A DNA stretch of 64,000 nt from positions 62,001 through 126,000 of the forward strand of contig NZ_JAIQZJ010000013.1 in NCBI RefSeq assembly GCF_020073815.1, written 5' to 3'. Below, piece after piece: positions 7,589 to 16,157 of this stretch. Below the pieces are notes generated by a model. The model made no database searches. It saw only the letters and a program-made list of their open reading frames with translations, and was not told where the DNA came from. Source of the DNA: Nocardioides mangrovi (GTDB taxonomy: Bacteria; Actinomycetota; Actinomycetes; Propionibacteriales; Nocardioidaceae). Both the position numbers and the translations under genes were made by a program. The first letter of the stretch is position 1. The number at the start of each line of letters is the position of its first letter.

Positions 7589-8929
7589 ATGGGCAAGCAG
7601 GAAGACTTCGTTCTCCGCGCTCTGGAGGAGCGTGACGTCCGCTTCGTGCGGCTGTGGTTCACCGACGTGCTCGGGTTCCTCAAGTCCGTGGCGGTCGCAC
7701 CGGCCGAGCTGGAGCAGGCCTTCTCCGAGGGCATCGGCTTCGACGGCTCGTCGATCGAGGGCTTCGCCCGCGTCTACGAGTCCGACATGCTCGCCAAGCC
7801 CGACCCGTCGACCTTCCAGATCCTCCCGTGGCGCAGCGGCGAGGGCCCGTCGACGGCCCGGATGTTCTGCGACATCTCGATGCCCGACGGCTCCCCGTCG
7901 TACGCCGACCCGCGCCACGTGCTCAAGCGGACGCTGAGCAAGGCCGCCGACCAGGGGTTCACCTTCTACACGCACCCCGAGATCGAGTTCTACCTCTTCA
8001 AGGACGTCCCGGAGGACGGCGCCCCGCCGGTCCCGGCCGACCGCAGCGGCTTCTTCGACCACACCGCGCAGTCGATGGGCGCCGACTTCCGCCGCGAGGC
8101 GATCGGAATGCTCGAGCAGATGGGCATCTCGGTGGAGTTCAGCCACCACGAGGGCGGCCCCGGCCAGCAGGAGATCGACCTCCGCTACGCCGACGCCCTG
8201 TCGACCGCCGACAACATCATGACCTTCCGCACCGTCGTCCGTGAGGTCGCGCTGACCCAGGGCATGTGGGCCTCGTTCATGCCCAAGCCCTACACCGAGC
8301 ACCCCGGCTCCGGCATGCACACCCACGTCTCCCTCTTCGAGGGCGACAACAACGCGTTCTTCGAGGCCGGCGCCGAGTACCAGCTCTCGAAGACCGGCCG
8401 CAGCTTCATCGCCGGCATCCTCAAGCACGCCCCGGAGATCAGCTGCATCACCAACCAGTGGGTCAACAGCTACAAGCGGATGCTGTGGGGCGCCGAGGCG
8501 CCGTCGTACATCTGCTGGGGCCACAACAACCGCTCCGCGATGATCCGGGTCCCGATGTACAAGCCGCTCAAGGGCCAGTCGACCCGCATCGAGCTGCGTT
8601 CCCTCGACGCCGCCTGCAACCCCTACCTCGCCTACGCCGTGGTGCTCGCGGCCGGCATGAAGGGGATCGAGGAGGGCTACGAGCTGCCGCGGGAGGCCGA
8701 GGACGATGTCTGGTCGCTCTCCGAGCGCGAGCGCAAGAACCTCGGCATCGACCCGCTGCCCAAGAGCCTCTACGACGCGATCAACATCGCGGAGGGGTCC
8801 GAGCTGCTGGCCGACACCCTGGGCGAGCAGGTCTTCAGCTTCTTCCTGCGCAACAAGCGCGCCGAGTGGGACGACTACCGCGGTCAGGTCTCCGCCTACG
8901 AGCGCGACCGCATGCTCCCGGTCATCTGA
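7589..8929 (+). CDS. glnA2: Type I glutamine synthetase, GlnA2 class
   Basis: The 446-residue protein carries the glutamine synthetase signatures: GFDGSSIEGFARV in the N-terminal beta-grasp domain, PEIEFYLF, GSGMHTHVSLF and NRSAMIRVP in the catalytic domain. Its length is exactly that of M. tuberculosis GlnA2 (446), shorter than GlnA1. At the position of the adenylylated tyrosine of GlnA1 (DIYELPP) this protein reads DVWSLSE, so it should not be a GlnE substrate. Start ATG at 7589. The stop overlaps the ATG of the next gene (TGATG), and the membrane protein, amidotransferase and glnE follow without gaps, indicating one operon. GlnA2-type enzymes elsewhere have low synthetase activity or other substrates; the role here is open. 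Confidence 0.92.
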   Translation: MGKQEDFVLRALEERDVRFVRLWFTDVLGFLKSVAVAPAELEQAFSEGIGFDGSSIEGFARVYESDMLAKPDPSTFQILPWRSGEGPSTARMFCDISMPDGSPSYADPRHVLKRTLSKAADQGFTFYTHPEIEFYLFKDVPEDGAPPVPADRSGFFDHTAQSMGADFRREAIGMLEQMGISVEFSHHEGGPGQQEIDLRYADALSTADNIMTFRTVVREVALTQGMWASFMPKPYTEHPGSGMHTHVSLFEGDNNAFFEAGAEYQLSKTGRSFIAGILKHAPEISCITNQWVNSYKRMLWGAEAPSYICWGHNNRSAMIRVPMYKPLKGQSTRIELRSLDAACNPYLAYAVVLAAGMKGIEEGYELPREAEDDVWSLSERERKNLGIDPLPKSLYDAINIAEGSELLADTLGEQVFSFFLRNKRAEWDDYRGQVSAYERDRMLPVI

Positions 8930-9297
8930 TGGCCGACGAGACCGGCCCCGCGAGCCTCAGCGACGACCGGGTGCGGGTGCTCAACCGCCTCCTGTACGCC
9001 GCGCTCGGGCTCGCCGGCCTCCTCGTGCTGGTCGGCCTGCTCTTCGTGTGGGGTGACGACGACCGGGGCGGCACCATCACGACCGTCTGCGGCCTCGTGA
9101 TCGCCCTGCTCGGCCTGGCCACGCTGCGGGCGCTCCGGGCCCGCTCCGAGTCGGCCCGCCGGCTCGTGATCACCACCGCGGTGCTGCTGATCGTGCTGTC
9201 GATCTTCCTCGTCGCGATCCTGGTCGGCCTGCTCACGGTCATCGTCGGCGTCGGCCTCCTGGTCGTGCTGCTCGCCCCCGAGCGCGAGGACGCATGA
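8929..9297 (+). CDS. Small integral membrane protein in the glnA2-glnE operon
   Basis: The 122-residue product has a polar N-terminus of about 17 residues, a helix at roughly 18-41 (LYAALGLAGLLVLVGLLFVW), a second near 50-70, and a very hydrophobic C-terminal stretch of about 40 residues that can form two helices, ending with the charged APEREDA. No known domain is recognised. Its start overlaps the glnA2 stop and its stop overlaps the amidotransferase start, so it is translationally coupled on both sides. A link to ammonium or glutamine metabolism is inferred from position only. Confidence 0.75.
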   Translation: MADETGPASLSDDRVRVLNRLLYAALGLAGLLVLVGLLFVWGDDDRGGTITTVCGLVIALLGLATLRALRARSESARRLVITTAVLLIVLSIFLVAILVGLLTVIVGVGLLVVLLAPEREDA

Positions 9298-10019
9298 GCG
9301 CGCCCCGCGTGCTCGTCGTCGAGCACGACCACGAGTGCCCGCCGGCCTGGCTCGGCAGCTGGCTGGCCGAGGCCGGGTGCGAGATCGAGGTCTGCCGGCC
9401 CTACGACGGCGACGAGCTGCCCGGGCTGGCGGCGTACGACGCGCTCCTGATCCTCGGCGGCCCGATGGGCGCCAACGACGACGAGAAGCACGCCTGGATC
9501 GGCCCGGTGAAGGACCTGGTCCGCGAGGCGCGGGTCACCGGCGTGCCCACCCTCGGCGTGTGCCTCGGCCACCAGCTCGTCGCGGCCGCACTCGGCGGGA
9601 CCGTCGAGGTCAACCCGCTCGGCCAGCAGGTCGGCCTGCTCGGCGTCGGCTGGACCGCGGCCGCCGCCGGTGACCGGCTGCTCGGGCCGCTCGCGACGCC
9701 GCGCCGCGGCGTCCAGTGGAACGACGACGTCGTCACCGCCCTGCCCGCCGACGCCGTCCTGCTCGCCGAGACGGACCGTGGGGAGGTGCAGGCCGCCCGC
9801 TACGGCGAGCTCATGTGGGGCGTCCAGCTCCACCCGGAGGTCGACGACGTCGTGCTGCGCCCGTGGGCCGAGGAGGACCGCGGCTCGCACGAGACCCGCG
9901 GCATCGACACCGACGGGCTGCTGCGCGACGTCGCGAGCGCCCGTACCGAGCTCGACGACGCGTGGCGCCCGCTGGCGGCGTCCTTCGCGGCCCTGGCCCG
10001 GGAGCACGCCGCGCGATGA
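9294..10019 (+). CDS. Class I glutamine amidotransferase-like protein
   Basis: The 241-residue protein is a stand-alone class I (GMP synthase-like) glutaminase domain. The nucleophile elbow reads GVCLGHQL (Cys in the centre), and the histidine-glutamate part of the triad appears in QLHPEVD. An oxyanion strand ILGGPMGAND is also present. Such proteins hydrolyse glutamine or gamma-glutamyl compounds and hand ammonia to a partner, or degrade gamma-glutamylated amines (PuuD is a relative). Translational coupling by ATGA overlaps with the membrane gene and with glnE supports a role in glutamine turnover or gamma-glutamylation together with GlnA2; the substrate is unknown. Confidence 0.85.
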   Translation: MSAPRVLVVEHDHECPPAWLGSWLAEAGCEIEVCRPYDGDELPGLAAYDALLILGGPMGANDDEKHAWIGPVKDLVREARVTGVPTLGVCLGHQLVAAALGGTVEVNPLGQQVGLLGVGWTAAAAGDRLLGPLATPRRGVQWNDDVVTALPADAVLLAETDRGEVQAARYGELMWGVQLHPEVDDVVLRPWAEEDRGSHETRGIDTDGLLRDVASARTELDDAWRPLAASFAALAREHAAR

Positions 10020-12964
10020 TCCGCCCGGCGACCAGCAAGGGCAACCTGCTGCGCCTGGGTTTCCTCGACCCGGACGCGGCGACCGCCGCGCTGGGCCTGC
10101 TCGGCGACGCCGCGGAGCCGCTGCTCGCGCTGCTGGGCCGGACCGCCGACCCCGACGCGGCGATCGCGGGCCTGGTCCGGCTCGCCGAGGCGGCGCCCGA
10201 GCCCGCCGAGCTGCTCCAGGCGCTCGTCGACGACGAGGGCACCGCCATGCGGGTCCTCTCCCTGCTCGGCGCCAGCGAGGCGCTCGCCGACCACCTCGTC
10301 CGGCACCCCGAGCAGTGGCGCGAGCTGACCGACTCCCGCCTCGGCGCCACCCGGCCCGCGGCCTGGGCGATGCGCGAGGCCCTGCTCGACGCGGTCGCCG
10401 GCAAGCCGGACGCCGAGGCGGTCGACGCGCTGCGGGTGGAGTACCGCCGCCAGCTCCTGCGTACGGCGGCCCGCGACCTCACCCACCACCTCGCCGTCGA
10501 CGACGCCGCGGCCGAGCTCTCCGACCTCGCCGCGGGCACCCTCGAGGCCGCGCTCGAGGTCGCCCGGCAGCGGGTCGGCCCCGACGCCGACCAGGCGCGG
10601 CTCGCGGTCATCGCGATGGGCAAGTGCGGCGGCCACGAGCTCAACTACGTCTCCGACGTCGACGTGATCTTCGTGCACGCCGCCGCGGAGGGCGCCTCCG
10701 AGGACGCCGCGCTGCGGATCGCCACCCAGCTGGCCAGCCACCTGATCCGGATCTGCTCCGACCACACGGCCGAGGGCACGATCTGGCCGGTCGACGCCAA
10801 CCTGCGCCCCGAGGGCAAGGCCGGACCGCTGGTGCGCACGATCGCCAGCCACCGCGGCTACTACGAACGGTGGGCCAGCACCTGGGAGTTCCAGGCGCTG
10901 CTCAAGGCGCGCGCCGTGGCGGGCGACCTGGAGCTCGGCGAGGAGTTCGTCGAGATGACCCGGCCGATGGTGTGGTCGGCGGCCGAGCGCGACGGGTTCG
11001 TCGAGGACACCCAGGCCATGCGCCGCCGGGTCGTCGACCACATCCCGGCTCGCGAGGCCGAGCGCCAGCTCAAGCTCGGGGTCGGCGGGCTGCGCGACGT
11101 GGAGTTCGCCGTCCAGCTGCTCCAGCTCGTCCACGGTCGCGCCGACGAGCGGATCCGCCCGCCGACGACGCTCAGCGCGCTCGCCGAGCTCACCCGCGGC
11201 GGGTACGTCGGCCGCGAGGACGGCGAGGCGCTGCACGAGGCCTACGCCTTCCTCCGCACGCTCGAGCACCGGCTGCAGCTGCACCGGCTGCGCCGTACCC
11301 ACGTGGTGCCGGAGGACGAGGCGTCGCTGCGCCGGATCGGCCGCAGCATGAACTACCTCAAGGACCCCGTCGGGATCCTCGACAAGACCTGGCAGCACCA
11401 CCGCCGGGAGGTACGCCGGCTCCACGAGAAGCTCTTCTACCGTCCGCTGCTCACCGCCGTCGCGCGCATCCCCGGCGGCGAGGCCCGGCTCTCGCCGGAG
11501 GCCGCGGAGAAGCGGCTGGCCGCGCTGGGCTTCGTCGACTCCCGCTCGGCGCTGCGGCACCTCGAGGCGCTCACCGCGGGCCTCAGCCGGACCGCGCAGA
11601 TCCAGCGGACGCTGCTGCCGGTGCTGCTCGGCTGGTTCGCCGACGCGCCCGACCCGGACGCGGGCCTCTTCGGCTTCCGCCGGATCAGCGAGTCCCTCGG
11701 CGAGACGCCGTGGTACCTCTCCACCCTGCGCGACGAGGGCCAGGTCGCCGAGCGGCTGGCCCGGCTGCTCGCGACCTCGCGCTACGCCACCGACCTGCTC
11801 GAGCGCGAGCCGCAGGGCGTCCGGATGCTCGGCGGCGACCTCCGGCCGCTCTCGGCCGAGGCGCTGACCGAGGAGATGCTCGCCAGCTCGCGGCGCCAGC
11901 AGGAGCCCGAGCCGGCCAGCCGCGCGATCCGCGCCGTACGCCGGCGTGAGCTGCTGCGCATCGCCGCCGGCGACCTGCTCGGGCTGATCGACGTCGCCGA
12001 CGTCGGGGCCGGGCTGTCCCGGCTGACCGACGCGACGCTCGAGGCCACGCTCGAGGTGGCCGGCCGCAGCGTGCGCGCCCAGCGCGGCCTCGAGGCGGCG
12101 CCGACCCGGATGGCGATCGTCGCGATGGGCCGCTACGGCGGCTTCGAGCTGTCCTACGGCAGCGACGCCGACGTGATGTTCGTGCACGACCCCGAGCCGG
12201 GGGCCGACCCGCAGGCGGCGTCGTCGTACGCCCAGGGCGTGGCCAACGAGGTGCGCCGCCTCCTCGCGCTCCCCGGCCCCGACCCGTCGCTCGAGGTCGA
12301 CGCCGACCTGCGTCCCGAGGGCCGGCAGGGCGCGCTGGTGCGCACACTGGACTCCTACGCCGCCTACTACGCGAAGTGGTCGAAGGTCTGGGAGTTCCAG
12401 GCGCTGCTGCGCGCCGACGCGGTGGTCGGTGACCTCGGGGTGCGGGAGCGCTTCGAGGCGATGATCGACCCGCTGCGCTACCCGGCCGACGGCATCACCG
12501 AAGACGACGTCTTCGAGGTCCGCCGGATCAAGGCGCGCGTCGACAGCGAGCGGCTGCCGCGCGGCGCCGACCCGCACACCCACCTCAAGCTCGGGCGCGG
12601 GGGACTGGCCGACATCGAGTGGACGGTGCAGCTGCTGCAGATGCGGTACGCCGGGTCGGTGCCCGGCCTGCGCACCTCCCGCACCCTCGAGGCGCTGGCC
12701 GCCGCCCGAGCCGCCGGGCTGCTCGACGAGGACGACGCGGCGATGCTCCAGCAGAGCTGGCGCCGGGTCAGCCGGGTCCGCAACGCGGTCACCCTGGTGC
12801 GCGGCAAGCCCAGCGACGAGCTGCCCCGCGACGCCCGTGAGCGGGCCGCGGTCGCGGCGATCCTCGGCTACCCGGCGGACTCCTCCGACGCGATGCTCAA
12901 CGACCAGCTGCGCTACACGCGGCTGGCCCGCGGGGTCGTCGACCGGGTCTTCTGGGGCGACTGA
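10016..12964 (+). CDS. glnE: Bifunctional glutamine synthetase adenylyltransferase/deadenylase (GlnE)
   Basis: GlnE switches glutamine synthetase off by attaching AMP to a conserved tyrosine and reactivates it by phosphorolysis. The 982-residue protein has the two homologous nucleotidyltransferase halves. The N-terminal (deadenylylating) half has GGHELNYVSDVDV with the metal-binding Asp214/Asp216. The C-terminal (adenylylating) half has GGFELSYGSDADV with Asp717/Asp719. Each half is followed by a helical regulatory segment (GVGGLRDVEFAVQLLQLVHG and GRGGLADIEWTVQLLQM). The start is the ATG in the ATGA overlap at 10016. The probable target is GlnA1 at 51831, which has the tyrosine; GlnA2 in the same operon lacks it. 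Confidence 0.96.
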   Translation: MIRPATSKGNLLRLGFLDPDAATAALGLLGDAAEPLLALLGRTADPDAAIAGLVRLAEAAPEPAELLQALVDDEGTAMRVLSLLGASEALADHLVRHPEQWRELTDSRLGATRPAAWAMREALLDAVAGKPDAEAVDALRVEYRRQLLRTAARDLTHHLAVDDAAAELSDLAAGTLEAALEVARQRVGPDADQARLAVIAMGKCGGHELNYVSDVDVIFVHAAAEGASEDAALRIATQLASHLIRICSDHTAEGTIWPVDANLRPEGKAGPLVRTIASHRGYYERWASTWEFQALLKARAVAGDLELGEEFVEMTRPMVWSAAERDGFVEDTQAMRRRVVDHIPAREAERQLKLGVGGLRDVEFAVQLLQLVHGRADERIRPPTTLSALAELTRGGYVGREDGEALHEAYAFLRTLEHRLQLHRLRRTHVVPEDEASLRRIGRSMNYLKDPVGILDKTWQHHRREVRRLHEKLFYRPLLTAVARIPGGEARLSPEAAEKRLAALGFVDSRSALRHLEALTAGLSRTAQIQRTLLPVLLGWFADAPDPDAGLFGFRRISESLGETPWYLSTLRDEGQVAERLARLLATSRYATDLLEREPQGVRMLGGDLRPLSAEALTEEMLASSRRQQEPEPASRAIRAVRRRELLRIAAGDLLGLIDVADVGAGLSRLTDATLEATLEVAGRSVRAQRGLEAAPTRMAIVAMGRYGGFELSYGSDADVMFVHDPEPGADPQAASSYAQGVANEVRRLLALPGPDPSLEVDADLRPEGRQGALVRTLDSYAAYYAKWSKVWEFQALLRADAVVGDLGVRERFEAMIDPLRYPADGITEDDVFEVRRIKARVDSERLPRGADPHTHLKLGRGGLADIEWTVQLLQMRYAGSVPGLRTSRTLEALAAARAAGLLDEDDAAMLQQSWRRVSRVRNAVTLVRGKPSDELPRDARERAAVAAILGYPADSSDAMLNDQLRYTRLARGVVDRVFWGD

Positions 12965-13031
12965 GCGCCAGCGGCGTGAGGTGGCGCGTCCCCAACCGCG
13001 CAATTGCGCCGTTCGGACGGGACGTCGGGCC

Positions 13032-13250
13032 TCAGCCCCGGCGGAGGAGCCGGCGCAGCAGCCCGCGCCTCGGTGCGGCCCCGCCGCCCTCGGTCGCCTG
13101 CCGGGCCTCCGCAGCGGCGACGGCGTCCGCCCCGATGACGATGCCGTCCTCGCCGTTGACGCGGACGGGCGCCTCGATGCCGCCGTCCTCGCCGAGCCGG
13201 ACCTGCTGGAGGTTCTTCCACAGTCCCGACCCGAAGCCGTTGTCCGACAT
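13032..13250 (-). CDS. Small hypothetical protein
   Basis: A 72-residue protein starting MSDNGFGSGLWKNLQQ with a GAGGGG ribosome site upstream of the ATG at 13250. The middle is acidic (RLGEDGGIEAPVRVNGEDGIVIG) and it ends in a basic tail (RRGLLRRLLRRG). No family is recognised. Convergent with glnE and preceded by palindromic element copy 2. The good ribosome site and GC-rich third positions argue it is real. Confidence 0.6.
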   Translation of the reverse strand: MSDNGFGSGLWKNLQQVRLGEDGGIEAPVRVNGEDGIVIGADAVAAAEARQATEGGGAAPRRGLLRRLLRRG

Positions 13251-13348
13251 GGCGCCCCTCTCGTCAGTCGGCAGCGTAACCCTGCGCGTCGCCCCGGGCC
13301 GCGGCCCGGACAGGGGGTTGGTGACCAAACCCGAGGCGGCCGCTGGCA

Positions 13349-13452
13349 CCTCATCCGCCCCACCCGTCACACTGCTCAGGGAAGTCCTGCACTTCTCGGC
13401 CGATGCAACGCCTGAGAAGTGCGGGAGTCACCGGTGCACCGGTGACTCCCGC
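13349..13452. repeat. Intergenic palindromic element, copy 2
   Basis: The element has the same lead (CCTCATCCGCCCCACC) and the same two-hairpin plan as the copy at 6525-6637. Hairpin A arms CACTTCTC (13390-13397) and GAGAAGTG (13414-13421) are identical, but the 16-base loop is the exact reverse complement of the loop in copy 1. Hairpin B is a perfect 32-base palindrome (13421-13452) whose outer arms (GCGGGAG/CTCCCGC) differ from copy 1 while remaining complementary. It lies between the stop of the response regulator and the start of the small gene. Confidence 0.85.
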
Positions 13453-13464
13453 ATGCGATCGGCC

Positions 13465-14160
13465 TCAGGCGTCGAGGTCCATCCGGTAGCCGACGCCCCG
13501 GACGGTGCGGATGTAGCCCGCGGGGCGGAGCTTGCGGCGCAGGTTGCCGACGTGGACCTCGACCAGGTGGGTGTCGCCGGTCCAGTCCGTGCCCCAGACC
13601 GACTGCATGAGTTCCTCGCGGGTGGCGACCCGCTCGGGGTCGCGCATCAGCTCGACGAGCAGCTCGTACTCGATCCGGGTGAGCACCAGCTCCTGGTCGT
13701 CGCGGTAGACGCGGCGGCTGCTCATGTCGATGTGGAGGACGCCGTACCGGAGGTCGTCGGCCGGGCCGGTCGCGGTCTGCCGCGGGCGCCGGAACATCGC
13801 GTTGACGCGCGCCTGGAGCTCGCGGAGGCTGAACGGCTTGGGCATGAAGTCGTCGGCGCCGGTCTCGAGGCCCTGGAGCCGGTCGATCTCGTTGATCCGG
13901 GCGGTGATCATGATGATGTAGGCGTCGGTCATCTCCCGGATCTGGCGGCACACCTCGATGCCGTCCAGGCCGGGCAGGCTGAGGTCGAGGGTGATCAGGT
14001 CGGGGGACTCGTCCTTGACCGCGATGACGGCGTCCTGGCCGTTGTCGACGCGCGACACGGCGAACCCGAGGTCCTCGAGGGCAGCCTCGATGAGCGCGCC
14101 GATGTCGGGGTCGTCCTCGACCACGAGCGCGCGGCGTCCCCGTCCGGGCGCAGCTTTCAT
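13465..14160 (-). CDS. OmpR/PhoB-family response regulator
   Basis: The 231-residue protein has an N-terminal receiver domain with the acidic pair VVEDDPD, phosphoacceptor aspartate in LITLDLSLPGLDG, the Thr of MITAR and the Lys of MPKPFS. A C-terminal winged-helix domain ends with the usual HVGNLRRKLRP and YIRTVRGVGYRM. All receiver catalytic residues are present, so it should be phosphorylatable. No histidine kinase gene is beside it, so its partner is encoded elsewhere. Start chosen at the ATG 14160 (MKAAPGRG); an upstream in-frame start at 14193 would add 11 residues with no family match. Confidence 0.92.
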   Translation of the reverse strand: MKAAPGRGRRALVVEDDPDIGALIEAALEDLGFAVSRVDNGQDAVIAVKDESPDLITLDLSLPGLDGIEVCRQIREMTDAYIIMITARINEIDRLQGLETGADDFMPKPFSLRELQARVNAMFRRPRQTATGPADDLRYGVLHIDMSSRRVYRDDQELVLTRIEYELLVELMRDPERVATREELMQSVWGTDWTGDTHLVEVHVGNLRRKLRPAGYIRTVRGVGYRMDLDA

Positions 14161-14189
14161 GGCGCAGATGATTCCATGACGAGGCGACC

Positions 14190-16157
14190 TCAAACGGACA
14201 GGCGCGTCCGGTTGATCAGATCGACGGCCGTCGCGGCGTCGGTCGTGGCTCCACGCACCAGACCGAGGCCGGTGCAGTCCCCGGCGGTCTGGACCAGTAT
14301 GTCGGGCAGCGCCGCCGACAGCGCGTCCTGGAGCCGCGTGTCGGGCTCGACGCTGCCGGCGAGCACCACGTCGTCGGTCGGCAGCCGGCGCTCGGAGCCG
14401 CCCTGCGGGGTGAACACCACGGCGCCGGGCTCGACCGCGCCGACCGGAGCGGCCACGTGGACGGTGACCCCGAGCCGGTCGAGCTCGTCCATGTGCTCGG
14501 TGAGCCGCTTGAGGCCGGTCTCCGGCGCGAGGGCCGGGCCCGGCTCGAGGACGGCGACCCGGTGACCGCGCTCCGCGAGCGTGCCGGCGAGCTCGAGGGC
14601 GGCCTGGCTGCCGCCCACGACGGTCACCCGGTGGCCGAGCCCGACCTGCTCACCGGCCGTGATGCGGTCGCAGACCTCGCGGATCGGGTGGCCGGCCAGG
14701 GTCGGGTTGGTGACCAATCCTCCCGTGGCCACCACGACGGCGTACGGCGCGAGGGCGGCCACGGTCTCGACCGTCGCCTCGGTGCCCAGCCGGACGTCGA
14801 TCCCGGCGCGCGCGACCTCGGCCAGCAGCCAGCGGAGGTACGACGCGTTCGCGGGGTGGACGGCCGCGGCGCGGACCAGGTCGCCGCCGAGCCGGTCGCC
14901 GCGCTCCAGCAGCGTGACCCGGTCGCCCTGGGCCGCCGCCAGCCGCGCCGCCTCGAGACCCGCCGGCCCGCCGCCGGCGACCACGACGTGGACCGGCGCC
15001 GGTGGGGCCGTCAGCAGCAGGTCGTGCTCGCGGCCGGTCAGCGGGTTGACGGCGCAGTCGGTCGAGAAGCGCTGCTCGAGCGAGTCGATGCAGTTCTCGC
15101 AGGAGATGCACCGCCGGACCCGCCCGGCCTCGCCCGCGACGAGCTTGCGCGGCAGGTCCGGATCGGCGAGCAGCGGCCGGCCGAGTGCCACGAAGTCCGC
15201 ACGCCCCTCGGCCAGCACCCGCTCGGCGAGCACCGGGTCGTGCAGCCGGCCGACGGCGATCACCGGGACGTCGACGACCTCCTTGACCGCCGCCGCGGCG
15301 CCCACGTTGGGGCCGTCGCCGTGGACGGCCCCGGTCACCATCTGCGTCACCAGCCGGTCGATCACGCCGCCGCTGACGTGGAAGGCGTCGACGCCGGCCT
15401 CGACGAGCAGCGGCGCGACCAGCGCCGTCTCGTACGACGGCCGCCCGGCCGCGACCCGCTCGTAGCCGGAGATCCGCAGCGTGATCGGGAAGTCCGGGCC
15501 GACCTCCGTCCGGATCGCGGCCAGCGCCTCGAGCACGACCCGGATCCGGCCCTCGACCGAGCTGCCGCGGTAGCGATCGGTGCGCCGGTTGCGCTGTGGC
15601 GCCAGGAACGAGCCGAGGAACATGTAGCCGTGCGCGGCGTGCAGCTCGATGCCGTCGTACCCCGCATCGCGGACGCGCCCGACCGCGGCCCGGTAGAGGT
15701 CGAGGATCTCGGCGATCTGCTCCTTCGTCACCTCGGTCGAGGGACGGCCGGTGAGGTACGACGGGATGACCGACGGCCCGAGCGAGACCACGCCGTGCAT
15801 CTCGGGGCCGAGCCCGTCCGGGCCGGCGTGCACGATCTGGGGCTGGATCCGCGCGCCGTGCTCGTGGACGGCGTCGACGAGCCGGCGGTGCGCGGCCACG
15901 GACTCGTCGGTGCCGATCTGCAGGCCACCCGGGGTCTCCGGGTGGAGCGGGTCGATGCCGGTCGCGCCGACGGTGACCAGCCCGACGCCGCCACGCGCGC
16001 GGGCGGCGAAGTAGGCGACCGTGCGGTCCGACGGCAGCCCCTCGGGCGTGCCGTACATCGTCTCCATCGGCGACATGACGATCCGGTTGCGCAGCTCCAT
16101 GCCGCCGACGGGCCCACCGATCCGGCCGGGGGAGAGGAGGTGCTCGAAGTCGGTCAA
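14190..16157 (-). CDS. FMN/FAD 4Fe-4S oxidoreductase of the 2,4-dienoyl-CoA reductase / NADH:flavin oxidoreductase family
   Basis: The 655-residue protein has an Old Yellow Enzyme-type TIM barrel (about 1-340: MELRNRIVMSPME, then GYDGIELHAAHGYM with the substrate-binding His pair). A 4Fe-4S cysteine cluster follows (CISCENC with a further Cys before AVNP), then FAD and NAD(P) domains with dinucleotide folds VVVAGGGPAGLEAA and VTVVGGSQAALEL. This is the FadH/trimethylamine dehydrogenase architecture, used for reducing enoyl or dienoyl thioesters or for demethylating amines. The start is a TTG at 16157 overlapping the TGA of the upstream F420-type gene, giving the family's usual length; translation is therefore coupled. 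Substrate unknown. Confidence 0.88.
   Translation of the reverse strand: MTDFEHLLSPGRIGGPVGGMELRNRIVMSPMETMYGTPEGLPSDRTVAYFAARARGGVGLVTVGATGIDPLHPETPGGLQIGTDESVAAHRRLVDAVHEHGARIQPQIVHAGPDGLGPEMHGVVSLGPSVIPSYLTGRPSTEVTKEQIAEILDLYRAAVGRVRDAGYDGIELHAAHGYMFLGSFLAPQRNRRTDRYRGSSVEGRIRVVLEALAAIRTEVGPDFPITLRISGYERVAAGRPSYETALVAPLLVEAGVDAFHVSGGVIDRLVTQMVTGAVHGDGPNVGAAAAVKEVVDVPVIAVGRLHDPVLAERVLAEGRADFVALGRPLLADPDLPRKLVAGEAGRVRRCISCENCIDSLEQRFSTDCAVNPLTGREHDLLLTAPPAPVHVVVAGGGPAGLEAARLAAAQGDRVTLLERGDRLGGDLVRAAAVHPANASYLRWLLAEVARAGIDVRLGTEATVETVAALAPYAVVVATGGLVTNPTLAGHPIREVCDRITAGEQVGLGHRVTVVGGSQAALELAGTLAERGHRVAVLEPGPALAPETGLKRLTEHMDELDRLGVTVHVAAPVGAVEPGAVVFTPQGGSERRLPTDDVVLAGSVEPDTRLQDALSAALPDILVQTAGDCTGLGLVRGATTDAATAVDLINRTRLSV

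Noticed and set aside
13000..13011. GCGCAATTGCGC palindrome after glnE
   Set aside because: A 12-base palindrome without a loop is not a terminator, it lies between convergent genes, and no role could be argued beyond chance.
9800..13363. A 1187-codon minus-strand frame covering glnE
   Set aside because: It is antisense to glnE and the amidotransferase gene, with the low-complexity Arg/Gly/Ala/Val-rich content typical of GC-rich shadows, and no ribosome site or family match.
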